64,000 bases of DNA from Manis javanica (GCF_040802235.1 NC_133158.1:40614001-40678000); one strand, 5' to 3'. Counted from the first letter of the stretch, positions 33,405 to 46,800 are shown. A program made the numbers and translations. Notes: generated by a model not told the origin, from the sequence alone.

Positions 33405-36400
33405 GTAAGCTGCTGCACGCCAGCCTTGTGTCCTGGCGCCACCCCTGCCTGGTGTCAGTCGCCTGGCTATGGGACATGGTTGGCATGGGGGCCAGGGATC
33501 CAGCAAGCCAGGACCAGTGCTGGGCTAGCCCTCTGCCCCAGACCCTCCTCACACGGGTGCCTCCCCTCCAGGCCCAGGCCCTCCTTGCCTGGCGTCTCCC
33601 CCATCAGGCTCAGGTGCAGTCCATGTGGCCCACAGCAGCCTGCCGCCATAAACATAGCCTGGGGAGCCCTAGGAGGTGCGGAGGGGGCCCTGGCCCTGCC
33701 CTCCTGCTGGTGCGGATTTCCTGGGCAGGCCCCCAGCCCAGCCCACCTTGGCATCGGGTGTCAGGTGCCTGCCCTGGGGCAGCCAGGCAGTTGGCCTCTG
33801 GCCTGGCCCTGGGGGCAGTGGGGGCACTCTCCACTCCTGCTTCCGACCACCATGGCCCTCTGCTGGTTCCAGTCTCCATGCACTGGCTGGCGAGATGGCT
33901 GAGTCAAGCCTGGCAGCGAGAACTTATTAGTGTGGGCAGTGCTAAGTAACCCAGCCCCATGTGGGGGCCCAGGTTCTGGGCAGGGTGATGAGAACTGTGG
34001 GCAATGCTGGGTGGGGCCTGCGTTTGCCCATGCTGGGCATGAGGAGCAGGAGCTTGCTGCTCATCTGTTTTCCGGATAGACTCATGGGAATTCCCTTTCT
34101 ATTTGCTGGAATCAGAGTGGACAGGAGGTTACTGCCAAGGAGAGTCTCCTTCCTCCTTGGAGCCTTCCAGAACATCCCCTTGCTCGGCTCTCTGCCCCAG
34201 CAGAAGTGCTCCAATGTCCCTTTGCACCATGAGTCAGTGACCGCCTGGTGCCCAGTGAGGGCCCATGTGTGTGATGCCCACAGCCCAGCAGCTGTGGGCA
34301 GAGGAGGGGCGGTGCAGGTTCTGGACCTCCAGGAAGATGCCCAGCAGGTCTCTAGGAGGATGGGAGGGGAGTTGGGTTTTGCTGTGTAGCCCCTGCACTT
34401 AGACCAGAAGCTGGGTGGAGGCTGGTGGGCCTTTAGGGCTGCACCGACTGGAAACACTCTAGAATATTCTGCAAGCACCATCTTTCTGGATATGCCTGGA
34501 GGCAGCACATGGGGGGAGTTTCAGCACCAAAGGGAGAGATGAAATTCAGGATTCAAGAAAGAGCATGGCATGGGGAGCAGTGTGGGCACCGAGATGCTGA
34601 AGCTGGGACTGTGGGTGGTGGGCTCACAGACACCTCGTGCCAGTAGCAGCCCCTCCCCCAGGCATTCAGGGAGCCACGCTCTGCCCACCCCCACCCCCAA
34701 GGTTGAGGCCGCACCTGCACAAGCTGCCTACTCCCTGCCTTAGGTCCAGTACCACAGCCACAGCAGAGCCTGGGGCTCTATCAAGACTGCCCATGGCTGG
34801 GGACAGCTCCCTTAGGGAGTGACATGAGGACAAGCCCCAGAGGGCAGGGGAGCTGGCAGGACTGCAGCCGGTGTGCAGGCAGAGGGCAGGCTGCCAGGAA
34901 GAGCCCCATACTGTGGTGGCCCTCCAGCTGCTGCCAGCGTCCAGAGGTGCTGGGCAGGGGAGAGGGAGCCAGGGGACCGCCATGCCAGGTGGGGAGGTGG
35001 CAGCGCCCAGGGAAAGCATGGACACCCTCAGGAAGCAGAATTCTCCAGGGCTGTGGGTGGGATGGGCAGCATGTGTGCCTGGGGAAGAGGCAGCAGGATC
35101 TTGAGTCTCCTGGCGCAAGGCCAGGGGTGCCATCTGAGATGGGGCACACTGAGGGGCACGTGGGGTGGGGTGAGATTCCCTGCAGTGGTGCGCTTCCCTA
35201 ATGGCCCGGGGACGTGAGCAGGGACAGAGGCTCCTGCTGGCTGCACGGTGACCCCGTGAAGTCCCCACGTCATGAGCCTCACCTGCGTCCTCCCACTAGG
35301 CCCCCGAAGCCACGGGGAAGTCCTGCCACAGGTCCCTCTCACACCTGGGAAACCGTGAGGCTGTGGGCCTGCTGCTGGCAGAGCCAGGCCTGGCACCAGA
35401 GGGCGTGAGGCTTGCTTGCTCGGTGCTGGGTGGCCTGTCTCCAGGACAAGTGCCTTCATGGTTCGCCATCTCTGCAGCGCTTCACAGGCACTGGGGCTCC
35501 AGAATCCAGCGTGGGTGCTGTGGGCTAGCCGACAGTGTGCCTGGGCACACTCTGAGGGACCGGCATTGTGCAGCGGGCTGACCTGGGGTCTGCCTGTCGG
35601 ATGACCGAATCTCTGACTTGGAGTTAGGCCCCTGGCCTGAGACTGGAGGCAGGAGGGGAGGAAAAGCCAGGATTCCCAGCGAGGTCTGGGCAAGCAGGGA
35701 CGGTGGTTCAGAGTGAGGACGATGGCTGGGGCAGCAGTGGAAGGTCCCGCGGGGGCCAGGACAGGTGGGCAGGTGGCAGGCCCTGTGGACTCTAAATCTC
35801 GGGCCACCAGCGTCTCAGGGGCACCCAGACAGCCAATGGGCTGGTGGATGCCCTGCCCTGAGCCCGCCCAGCCTGAGAAAGGGTTTCGGGGCTGCACTTC
35901 TGGAGGGAATGTAAACACACCATGGGAAGGACAGCCTGTGACAGCCACAGCAACTGAGGACTTTATTCTGAAAGAAGGTTTGGGTGGTTATTTCTGGTTA
36001 CCAGAGAGCCAGGGTCGGGGCAGTGGCCTCTGTGTTTCCTAGGAGCTGAAGTGCAGGCTTTCTGGGCAGCCATGCCAGGTTGTCGGGCTGTCAGACCATG
36101 CCTTTGACATGAGGATGGGCCTGCAGTTGGGTTGTGGGGTGCACTTTGGAGGTTATCATCCTATAAATGCTAGCACTGTGATCCTAAATTTCCACATTTG
36201 AGCAGTTTAGAAAGGTCTTCATTACAGCCCTTCATCCAGGGCCACAACCAGCTGCCCCAGCTCCGTGGAGCCCAGCCGTGGGAAACGCCACCACCTGCCA
36301 TCCTCACCATTAAACACAGGCAACTAAGGGTCTCCACATGTTTGGCAGAGGCCCCGACCCTGGAAGAGTCAGGTGGAAATACATACACGGACCCACCCAC

Positions 36401-36980
36401 ACCAGAAGGAACCCTGCTCCATCCAGACATAGAAGAGGATTTTAAAAAATTGTGTTCGTCTTCAGAAGTACCCAAGAAGATACAGCATTTATAACGTAAA
36501 AACAAAACCATTATTAGGAAGGTGTTCTTGGACCAAAACCACACTTGCAGGCATTATAAGAAGATATCATCAACGTGATTTGAAAAGAAAGGTAGGGAAA
36601 TCTAGAATATAGAATAAAAAAGATAGACTCAATCCCAAAGATCTGGAAGCCAGTTCAGCAGAGTTCCAGGAAGAGCAAAGACAGTGAGGGGGTCGTCCCA
36701 GAAAAACCAGAAACCCCCCAGACCTGCGAACGTGCACCAGGAGGGCGGGGAACTCTGGTCGCCACAGCTGTGGCAGAGGGGAGTCACCCGGCTCTCCTCT
36801 GCCACGCACGTGGCCTCGGGGGCCACAGCCAGGGATGGGCACAGGCTCATCCCCAGCTGCATGGATGCTGGCAAGTGTGGGCCCCGAGGCCACGTGCGTG
36901 GACACCCAGGGGAAGAACTAAGTGCATGTAACAAGGGTGCAAGTGGGACCCCCCAGGAGAGCACAGAGCAGCTGGGCTCA

Positions 36981-37075
36981 CGGAGAAGGGGCGGGGCTCA
37001 CAGGGAGGGCGGGGCTCACCGAGAGGGTGGGGCTCACGCTGGGAGGGCGGGGCACACTGAGAGGGGCGGGGCTCG
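36981..37075. repeat. GC-box-like minisatellite, five units
   Basis: Five imperfect 18-20-bp units each end in GGGCGGGGCTCA or a close variant (GGTGGGGCTCA, GGCGGGGCACA). Each unit carries a GGGCGG-type Sp1 core or one change from it. Confidence 0.75.
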
Positions 37076-38108
37076 GGGAGGGAGAGAGTCAGTGAGGCAG
37101 GGGACGGATTTAGGAAGAAGCAACCAGGAACTAGCTGGACAGCCACCTTATGGGGCATGCAGGGCCCAGGCGTGAAGTGAGGTCATAGCACAAAAGGAGT
37201 CTATTTGACCCACGTGGGGGACTGTCCCCAGGGGTGGTACAGAGCTCGGCCCACCATCAAAACCACCCAGAAGGGAAAGACCACAGTGGTGCCCTCCACT
37301 GAGAGAATGGAATTATGTGGCCAGGATGGTGTAAGTGCCAAGGTAACTCAGTTTTGGAATCATCCTGAGGATGATGCGGGGGGACTTGGCCAGGGCCCAA
37401 TGCTGAGGGCTTATATTGGGGTTCGTGAGCAGAGGGACATCCCAGCAGCTTGGGGGAAGGGCAGGGGAGGTGGAAGGTGGCCAGGACCCCCCTCCTTCAC
37501 ACTAGCTCCCACAGTGAGGCGTGAACTGGACTCCAGCTTGCCTGCTGCAAATCAGAGGGGCCTCCTCGGACCCATGAAGGGGGCAGTCACCTCGGCCCAG
37601 GCAGGGGCAGCTCTGTGTCAGGTTCTAGGCCAGGTACAGGCAGGCTGGCACCCCCAAACAGCAGGGCCTGATGGCCCCGGGCCCCACCTGTGCCTGGGCT
37701 CAGCTTGCTTCGCCTCCCATGGTCTCATCCCAGGAGCCCTGAATCCCCTGCTGGCAGCCTTTCTTGGTTCTCTTGGAAAAGCCTCAATCTACCACATACA
37801 GGGATGTTTAGAGATGCGTGTGCTCAGCTGTGAGTCCAACTCAGACCCATTTCACAGAGGAGAGGCTGGGCAGTGAGGGCCTGGCCGGAATGCATGGTGG
37901 CAAGTGGAAGGGCCCATCCACAGGTGCCCTGCATCCACGTGCGGTCCCCCCTCCAGGCCCGTGCTGTTGGGATGGAGGCAGGGCCGCATCCCCGGCTGGG
38001 GTCTCGGGAGTGAGAGGTCACTGCATGGCGGTGACTCCCTTCCGCTTGGGGCTGGCCCTTTGACAGACTACGGGCCCTTCATCCAAAGGGCCAGGACAGG
38101 ACGCTGTA

Positions 38109-38149
38109 CCTTGCCGGGCCCTCACCCAGGGTGCCCGGCAAGGCACCCT
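38109..38149. repeat. Overlapping inverted repeats
   Basis: CCTTGCCGGG (38109-38118) pairs perfectly with CCCGGCAAGG (38134-38143). AGGGTGCC (38128-38135) also pairs perfectly with GGCACCCT (38142-38149). The arms overlap, so the two hairpins exclude each other. Confidence 0.75.
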
Positions 38150-40739
38150 GGCGGCAGCTGGGAGGCATTCCCAAGACTTGGCGGGGGTGGGAGACGAGCC
38201 ATCCAGGAAGGTGGACGCCACCCTGCATTTTAAGGTAGCATCAGAGAGCCAGCTCCAGTCTGCACCCGGCCCCTATTCTGCGGGCACCCTGAGGGGAGGC
38301 CAGCGGCAGAGGGGCAGAACCAGGCTAGCTGACCTGAAGGGGAGCAGGCCAGGGAGCATGGCGTCCAGAAGCAGGATGGCCCCAGCTGGGCTGCAGTGGT
38401 TGTGGGGGTGCACCTGCCACCCTTCAGGCAGAGCTGCCCGGGAGCTGCAGCTCTGGGGCCCATGCCCTGCATGCATCGGAGGGAGCAGCAGCTTCCCACC
38501 CGGCCCCGGAGGCTGCCTTTTCCTGTGAGCTGCAGCTCTTCACACCTCAGCAGTTCCTCAAAACCCACAAATGGCACTTTCATGTCTTGCCAGCATTTCG
38601 TGCTGTGTGAGGCCTCGGGTCCTGCAAAGCCTCAGCGTGTTTACTGTTTGGTGTGGGGTTTTCATCATCTTTCATGACTGAGCTTTGACGCCGCAAAGGC
38701 TGGGTGCAGAGAAGTGGGGGTGTGGGTGGAGACGGGCCACCCTCGTCGGACCCCTTCTGCAGGGGTTGGCAAGGCACTGGGTGCAGGCAGGTGTTGCAAG
38801 GCGGGGCAGGAGTGGGCAGGACCCTGGAGTTGCACAAGCTAAGCCTGGTTTGCACCCAGGGGTGCTGGCCGCCCACCCTGGCCACATTGCTTGGTCCATT
38901 CCCTAGGTCTCCCCCCTTCACACCAGGATTTCTAGAACCTTCCTTCCACTGGCAAAGACCAAGGCTCCAAGCAATCGAGAGGGGAGGCTGGTTGGCCCAG
39001 GGAGGTCTGAGCTGGGTGAGTCCAGTGAAGACAGGCTGTGTCCGCAGGACATCTGCCCCCAACTGCTGGGTTTCTGCTCCCTGGGCCGGCCGGCTCGGGA
39101 GCCTGTGGTCACAGTCATCAGATGTAGACCCAGCGTGGGGAGGGACCAGTGTCAGGGAGGGGAGCAGCTGACCAAAATTCAGGTTTGTTGCCTGGAAGGG
39201 GGGGCGCTGATGGACGTGCTGTGGGCGAACGGGCCGGTTGGGCCCCACAGGACCCCAGTGGAGAGGGTCAGTGAAGCCTAAGGAAGCTGTGAATCGGGGC
39301 AGGTGGAAGGGATGGGCAGAGGTGCAAGGGATGGCAGAGGTGCACAGAGTTATCAGCAGATGTGCCAAGGTGCTGGGTGACGCTGTGGGCTTGTGGGAAA
39401 GTTAGTCTCCACCAAGATCATAAATGTCCAAAAACAAATGAAAAGAGAGAGAGTCAAGAAAGTGGGTTAAGGTCCATTTCTGTAAGGAGTATGGTGCGAG
39501 GGTCCCTCTTGGGGGTCAGCACAGCCTGCACAATGCTGGCAGAGCTGGGAAGGACACCCAGAAGTCAGCCAGGGAGGTGCTGCCCCTGCAGCCTCCTGGG
39601 ACGGGGACGTCACCCCCACAGCCTCCTGCCCCAGGGCCCTTTGTGGGGCTACCTGCCTTCCCCTGGCAGTGCACCGTGCTCCCCAGGCACTCCCAACCTT
39701 GATTCTTTGCTCCTTCAAAGCCAGAACCCAAGGGCCTCCTGAGAACCCAAGAACCCCGCAGCTGCCCTGCTGATAACTGGGAGCCCGCCCACCCCCGAGG
39801 GTGGCCGCCGGTGGCTCCAGGGGCTCCTGGCTTCGGGTCCTGGGAACACTGTCATCCCCGAGAGGTGCTCCAAGCCCACAGGCACTGTGCCAGGAGCTGC
39901 CAGGGCAGGACTCCAGGGGAATTCCTCTCAGAAGGAGGGAGGGAAGGGCCCGCCCAGCCCAGCAGGTGCCTGGCCACCTGTGCTCTGGTGCCAGGCAGGG
40001 TTTGGCAGTGCTGTTTGATGTGGGGATTTATCCCCTCCCAGGTGAGTCCCCAGGCATTTAGAATCAGTGGCCTGACAGCTCCCCAGGCCCCCACACCTCC
40101 CGCCCTGGCTGGCACGGCCCTGGGTGGAGACTCCCCACCCCTTCTCTTCTGAGCGGGAGGAGCGCAGCCTCTGGCCCACCCTGTGCCAGGTCTGGCAGCC
40201 CTGCGTGGGGAGGTGGGCCACTGGCGGGGACCCAGAGGCTCCATGCGGGTCTCGTCAGCCTCTGTCCATGTAAATCACCGGACGCTCAATTCAATTTGAG
40301 TTCTGGATAACCAACAAATAACTTTTTAGCAAAACATGTTCCAAGTATTTCATGAAATTTGCATGAACTGAAAAATCATTATTCATCTGAAATTCAAATC
40401 GAATGGGGTACCCATATCTGCTCTGTCCGGTGCCCCGACTCGGCTGGGCACACAGAGCAGGGCAGGACAAGTGCCCCCTAAACCATGCCTACCTGGGCTC
40501 CTCCTCTTTGTGCTGCTGGCCACTCCCTCACACTTCCTCCTCGCCTCCAGGACTTCTCCTGGGCTTCCAAAGCCCTGACAGCCCCTCCTGGGCCCCCATT
40601 TGTACGTCCCTTGCTGCCGGGGCTCAAGACAAGTGCCCTGCCCGAGAGCTGAGTAGCTCAGAGCTGGAAGGAAGCCGTAGCAACTGGGGGGCACACAATC
40701 CTCTCCTCAGACCAGCTGCTGACCCCTTGTGCTTTATGG

Positions 40740-41045
40740 GTGTGCATGCAGGAGTATATACACACATATATACACACAGGCAAGCATGCATGTGCACACA
40801 TGTGGAGGTACATGTGTGTTATATACATGCATTCATGTAGGGGTGTGTGTGTGCCCATGTGTGCATGCACAGGCGCAGGTGTGGATATGTGTGGGTGTGT
40901 AACCATGTGTGCATGCACAGGTGTGTGTGCGTGCACAGGTACATGTATTGCAGGGTGTATTGCCCGTGTGTGTGCACAGGTACATGTGTGTGCAGGTATG
41001 TGCAAGCAGGGTATGCATTTACATGTGTGCACGTGTGTGGTTTCC
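40740..41045. repeat. TG/CA/TA alternating purine-pyrimidine tract
   Basis: About 300 bases are dominated by TGTGTG, ATGTGTGCATGCACAGG and ACATATATACAC words. The higher-order word GTGTGCATGCACAGG occurs more than once (about 40860 and 40908). The tract is prone to adopt left-handed DNA. Confidence 0.75.
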
Positions 41046-43155
41046 CACTGATGTGGTTTCTGCAGCTCAGGCTTGGGAGGAGCCCATGATCCAGCAGTCT
41101 GACTACTCCTGGGAGGTCTCGGTGACATCACCAAGCTGGCACGAGTGACCCACTCCGCACCTAGTGGGTCTAGCCATCGTCCTCTGTGAAGCAGCACAGA
41201 GCAGACGATTCTGATGGCCCCGCCTGCTCTGGAGTTGTGGGGAGGCCCTGGGGGCAGAAATAGTGCCACGTTACAGGGCCAGAGCAAGGAGAGGATGCAC
41301 TAACTCAGAAAGGCCTCAGCCCAGCTCCTAGCCCTGTGACACAGGTGTCCTGGCCCCTGCCCCTGCCCTTGTGTGTGTTACTCTTTGAGCCTAAGCTCCC
41401 TGCTTTCCACAACTCAGGACGGGTCCAGACCTGGTTCTCCAGCTGTGGCTCAGCCCATCAGGGACAGAGCCCAGAATGTTCTCAGCCAATGGCGCCCTCT
41501 GCTGGTCATGTGGAAACACTGCCCGGCTGGCCCGAGGTCCCTGTCCAGCGGCCACTTACCAAGGCCCACCGGGCGGGCCAGCCAGGCACTGAGACTGGCA
41601 GGGGACAGAATGCAGGCCGGGAAGCATGTCTTCACAAGCGGGAAAGTGACATCCAGGAGTCAAGGCGGGGGCAGTCTGTTGCAGCGAGTGTGTACCCCTT
41701 CTACCCAACACCTCAAGCAAAAGACGGTGTTTTCCCAGTTCCCAAAAGGGGCCTGGTGCCCCGTGCAGTCTTCTGGTCCCCTGAATCTTGATCCCATCCA
41801 ATAAATTAATGAATATAAATATACTTTCAGCTATAGGACTTCCAATTGGCTCCTTTTAGAGTTTTTGTATCTCTCTGATTTTTCCTATCCTGTGGCTCAT
41901 TACAATAGATTCTTATCATAGTTATTGTAAAGTTTCTGTCTGCTAGCTCCAACATTTGCACTGTGTTGTTTTATTTCTGTTTACTGTTTTTTTTCCTGAT
42001 CATAGGTCCCATCTAACTGCCTGTTTCCCACTGGTTTGGTCTTTAGCCAGTTCTTTCAGCCTCTGAGCGGCTTTTTGCCTCCAGGTCCCTGGAATCTTGC
42101 CCCATGTGTGTGCAAGACCAGGGCTTGGGAGAAGCTAATGTGGTTGAACATCTAAACCTATTGGGGCCCCCCTTCCATGGTCCCTCCTCTCCAGGATATT
42201 CCCCTTCTGCCTCGAAACTCACCCTGGACTCCCCTGTCCAACCAGCCTTCTCGTCCCTCAAGTGCCAACCCAGTGGGCCATGGGATGAGGCACGTCCTCA
42301 GAGGAAAAGCCACATGACACACACGCTTCCCTTTGCTGAGGGGCCATGTACGCTCCAGCCTGTGCATGCCCTTGGCCATGCTCTGGAACCTTCAAACAGC
42401 TGTGTGCACTTTTTAAGTATTTCATCCAGCATTCACAAGCTGTTGGCAGGACAAGCAGTCTAATATGCATAATATCTCCCTCAGAACCAGGAGAAAGTCA
42501 GGAGACAAAAGTTTTAAAGATGATTTCAATGCAAAGTGTACCCACTGGGCTCCCGCAGCCCTCACCAGCCTGGAGATGGGGTCAATCTAACCCCCTTTCA
42601 ACCACTGTAGGAACTGAGACCCCAGCATCCTCCATAGGCTGTGGTTTGGGCTCCCAGGGGCATTTCCATGCTCTCCCACCAGCCACAGGCCCTGCCACAG
42701 GGAAGGTAGAATGCGATTCGTGGAGAAATAACATGCTCAGGAACCCGGAGACAGAGCCAAGTGAAAACCTCAGGCCAGGGACAGCATGTAGTAAGGAAGA
42801 GAGGTACAACGAGGTTGCTTTGGAGTTCAGAGCTGGGACTGGAGGAAGCAGGGAAGGCTCCCTGGAAGAGGTGTTACAGCAGCTGGACCTCACCAGACGG
42901 GCAGCCCTGGGCTGTGGAGAGTGGGAGGCACAGATGGCCAAGAAGCACTTCACCCAGATTTCTTTGGGTATGGGTGCAGGTGGGCGCTCATATTCGTAAA
43001 GGGGGTGGTGGTCGGTCAGGCTGGGAAAGTGAGCAGAGCCAGGCGGGAAGCATCGCCTGTCCCGTGCCTGCAGCACAGCGTGAGTCGGAGCTGAGTCCGC
43101 GGTGCTGCGGCTGCACGGTCCCCGCTCATGCACGCCCTCTGCACTCCTGCCCCAG

Positions 43156-43343
43156 ACATTTGGCGCCGCCGACTGGGAAGTGTTCCACATTGGAGAGAGG
43201 CTCTTCCTTGCTGTGGCCAACAGCCACAGCTACGATGTGCAGATGCGAGCACAGAACGATTCCTACATCATCAACTCGGTCATCTACGAACTGAACGCCA
43301 CTGCTCAGGCCTTCGTTAAGTTCCAGGAGATCCTCACCTGCAG
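43156..43343 (+). CDS. TSPEAR: TSPEAR coding exon (tenth), EAR repeat 5
   Basis: The exon encodes [40 protein letters not shown] and [20 protein letters not shown], then TC plus two bases of a Ser codon. The insert with the NDS sequence makes repeat 5 the longest and offers possible N-glycosylation sites (NDS, NAT). The acceptor is CTGCCCCAG and the donor is GTACAC. Confidence 0.94.
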
Positions 43344-43619
43344 GTACACTGAGGCTGGTGGCCGGTGGGGGCAGGCGTGGCCTGCGAGGGACATAGCAGC
43401 AGATGAGCTCTTTGGCGTCATCAGCATCTCACTTCCCATGGGGCCTGTCTGGAGGAGGCAGCACGCCGAGCCTCAAGGGCAGTTCCCAGAGCCTGATACG
43501 GGGCGCCCATTCCTGCTGGATGTGTGTGCCCTGCACCTCCTCCAGGGGCAGCTCCGCGTTTCTGCGGCTCTGATTTGTGGTCTTGGCTCTAACTGCTTGC
43601 TGTGTGGGTGCTCAGTTGT

Positions 43620-43990
43620 CGCAAAGAGCGGTTTTTATTAAATTCACAGCTCAGTGCAGCCATCATCACAGGTAATCTAGAACATTCTCATCACCTGGCC
43701 CTCTACCTGTCTCTCGCTCCTCCCACCCACAGCCCCCAGCTACTGCCAATCTGCTTTCTGTCCCTGTGGATCTCCCCTTCTGGGCTTTTCATGGGGGTGG
43801 AATGCGTGGCACAGCCTTTGTGTGTGGCCTCTTCCTCGCAGCACGTTTCCAAGGCTCATCGTGCCGTGGCAGGTCAAGGCTCCGCTCCTTTTACTGAATA
43901 CTGTTGCGCTGCACGCACGGACCACACTCACCCACCCAGCTGCCTGTTGATGGGCATCCGGGTTGTCCCCACCTTTTGCCCAGTGTGGCC
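43620..43990 (-). mobile_element. L1 3' fragment, antisense
   Basis: The order TTTATTAAATTCACAG, CATCATCACAGGTAATCTAG, GATGGGCATCCGGGTTGTCC follows antisense L1 3' sequence. It is unusually GC- and CpG-rich for an old L1. Confidence 0.6.
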
Positions 43991-44739
43991 CTGAAGGGTA
44001 AAAGTATGCATCCAGTTGAGTACAGGTCCACCGTGCAGCCCGGAGGCACAGCCGCACACCTTGCTTCCTGCAGTCAGAGCAAGTGTGGCTTCCTGCAGGA
44101 GCCGTGGTGCAGACAGAGCACCTCGGAACTCTGCTGTTGGCCTCTTTTCGTCGGGCCTTAGTTGTAGAACCCGTCAGACTGTCGGAATGATGCTGTCCCC
44201 GGCCACGCTCGTGGCAGGCATGGCACACTGGTCCTCTTCCATGGCCAGTGGAAGAGGGAAGGAGGGAGGAGCAGGCCCCACTGGCCTCAGCCTAGCCCAG
44301 CCCCTGTGTGTCCAGGACCTCGTGGGCCTCTGCCCCCAGGCCTGTTGAGGATCCTGCTCTGGGCCAGCACCCTCAGTCCCTCAAGGAAGGTGCCCACAGG
44401 CGAGTCTCCCCCAGGAGGGCCCCTCTGCTGCCTGAACAGGCTGCCTCCCTGAGGCCACAGGACATGGATGCACCAGTGGACTTTGGCAGGTAACCCACTC
44501 CTGCTGCTGGCGGCTGTGACCTGTTTCCTCATCCTTGACACAACTATGCCTATTTGCAGCAGAGAACCAGCTTCCAAGTGTAGGAGAACGTTTCTCTGTC
44601 AGCCCCTAAATGAGTGTCCAGAAGGAGCAAGCAGGTGACCTCGTGGCCCGCCAGGGTGCAACCAGCCCTCAGGGAGTGACCGCAGGCCTGGGGCTGTTTC
44701 TTTGGTTATTTCAGCCTCTTTCAAGTGACCCTCACTTGG

Positions 44740-45185
44740 CACTCCCTTCCTAACACTGGGCACACAGCCCGAGTGTCCATGGATGGATGATGGATACCCC
44801 AGATGTGGTCTGTCCACACAGTGGAATGTGTCCATCCTTAGGAACAAGGGGATCCTGACCCCTGCCACAACACAGGTGACCCTTGACGACAGGATGCCAA
44901 GTGAAATAATAGTCACAAAGGGACAAATACTGTAAGATTTCCCTACATGACTGCCCAGGAGCATTAGATTCAGAGCCAGAAAGCAGATGGTGGGGCCAGG
45001 CGCTGGGCTGTGGCGGTAAGCACCTTGTGGGGAGGGTTTCAGTTGGGAAGATGGAAGGTTCTGGAGGTGGCAATGGTTGCACAGCAGAGCGAGTGTGCCC
45101 CAAATCCCTGAGCCATACACTTCGAAGTGATTAAGGTGGCGAATTTTAGGTTATGTGTACTTTACAGTTTTGAAGTTGTTTTGAC
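44740..45185 (+). mobile_element. L1 3' end fragment, sense
   Basis: GGAATGTGTCCATCCTTAGG, the AAATACTGTAAGATTTCC segment and the end AATTTTAGGTTATGTGTACT are typical of old L1 3' ends. It finishes about 200 bases before TSPEAR exon 11. Confidence 0.65.
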
Positions 45186-45364
45186 CTTTTTTACGACTGC
45201 TCTGCACCTCCCTGGAGTAGTAGACCAGCTCACCGTGTGGCTGAGAACCTAGCGTCCCCTGAGGCCCTAGCCCCTCCTCTGTGGATTTTGGGGTGGGGCC
45301 TGGGCCCCGAGCTCTGGAGTCAGGAGGGCCCCCTGGCAGTGTCTCTCATGGTCTTGCACCCTGA

Positions 45365-45490
<126 letters not shown>

Positions 45491-46660
45491 TAAAGAGCTG
45501 CCAAAGGCCCCTTCTTCTCACCCCCGTCACCTGGGGTGGGCTCCCCTTCCCTGTAGGTAACCCCGGCTCAGAGCCACTCACAGGCCACAGGGCCCAGGGG
45601 GCCACCTGGTTCTGGGCATGCCAAGTGCAGGCCGAGTTGCGGCAACCCACTCCTGTGAGCTAGGTGGCCTGACAGTCATGCTGACACATGCATGACTATT
45701 GATTCTGGTCGGAGGGGCTGCACTTGGACACACCAGCTTGAGCTATGGACACTTTATACCATTACCCACTCCTGCCCAGGCCTGTGGTGGGCCTGCCCAC
45801 CTACTGAGGGTCCTCCACAGTAGTGCCCCTCTCACAGGCATGGTGGCATTCTCATGAGAGTCTCCCTGGAGTTTTCCCAGTACGTTAAGCACAGCACCTG
45901 GGATGTGTTCCTTCCCACGTTCAGCTGCTCATCGTGATGACTTTTGCATCTAGCCACCTCACCAAATTACCTTATCAGTCCGAGCTGCTTTTCTTAAGAA
46001 CTCATGGGATTTCTAAGGATGTAACTGCATCTATGAATACAAGCAACTTCGCCTCTTGACCTCTCGTGTTCTTACCACATAGGCTAGTTTTCTTAATTAG
46101 CTAGAAATCCCCAAACAGTCTGGAGGGAAACAGCGAGGGGCAGTGGACCCGTCTTGCCAACTTGGTGAGGAAAGTCACACCTTTCGGTCGGCTGGAGCGG
46201 CCACGTGACACCTGTGGGGTTTCCCTTGGGGTCCTTTAGCGCGTGGCGTGGTTCTGCTCCCATAATCTGCTGACATAATAATTTATGAGAGACTTCCTTG
46301 CGATCCTGGGATGAACACCACTTAATGACGCTGTGGAAATATTTAGCACACCATTGGCTTCCAGTTGTTTATGACTGACTCAGATTTTTGCATCTTCATA
46401 GCAAATGAAAAATTGGCTGTGGTTTCTTTTGGGGACCTACCTTTATACAGTTTGATATGAAGCCTAACTTAATAAATACACACTGCAGTTTTCCAGTGTT
46501 AACAAATCTCTCTGTAAAACAGGACATTTGATTATGGAGAACTTCACTGCTAAAAAAAAAAAAACAGTAGCAAACTGGGGAGACGCAGCCCTGGGATGTG
46601 AACCCAAAGTGTGCTCCACAGACACGAGAGGAGCTGTTTTCAGAGGAAAGTTTCTGCTGG

Positions 46661-46800
46661 GTCCCCACACCTGTCCGTGCCATGAGGGGTGCAGGGTCCC
46701 CACACCTGTCTGTGCCATGAAGGGTGCAGGGTCCCCACACCTGTCCGTGACATGAGGGGTGCAGGGTCCCCATACCTGTTCACGCCATGAGGGGTGCAGC
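46661..46800. repeat. 35-bp minisatellite, four copies
   Basis: Four head-to-tail 35-base units start GTCCCCACACCTGTCCGTG and carry CCATGAGGGGTGCAGG. They differ by only a few substitutions and none has an indel, so the array is young. Confidence 0.92.

Larger units (their letters stand above)
33405..43155 (+). other. TSPEAR: Large TSPEAR intron after exon 9
   Basis: At 9.75 kb this is the largest intron seen complete. It holds a GC-box-like minisatellite (36981-37075), overlapping inverted repeats (38109-38149) and a purine-pyrimidine alternating tract (40740-41045). I saw no conserved exon on either strand, and the many open frames look like chance frames of GC-rich DNA. Confidence 0.65.

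Noticed and set aside
32499-33540. Repeated word GCCAGGACCAGTGCTGGGC in two neighbouring TSPEAR introns
   Set aside because: It matches over only about 30 bases, too short to call a duplication or an element.
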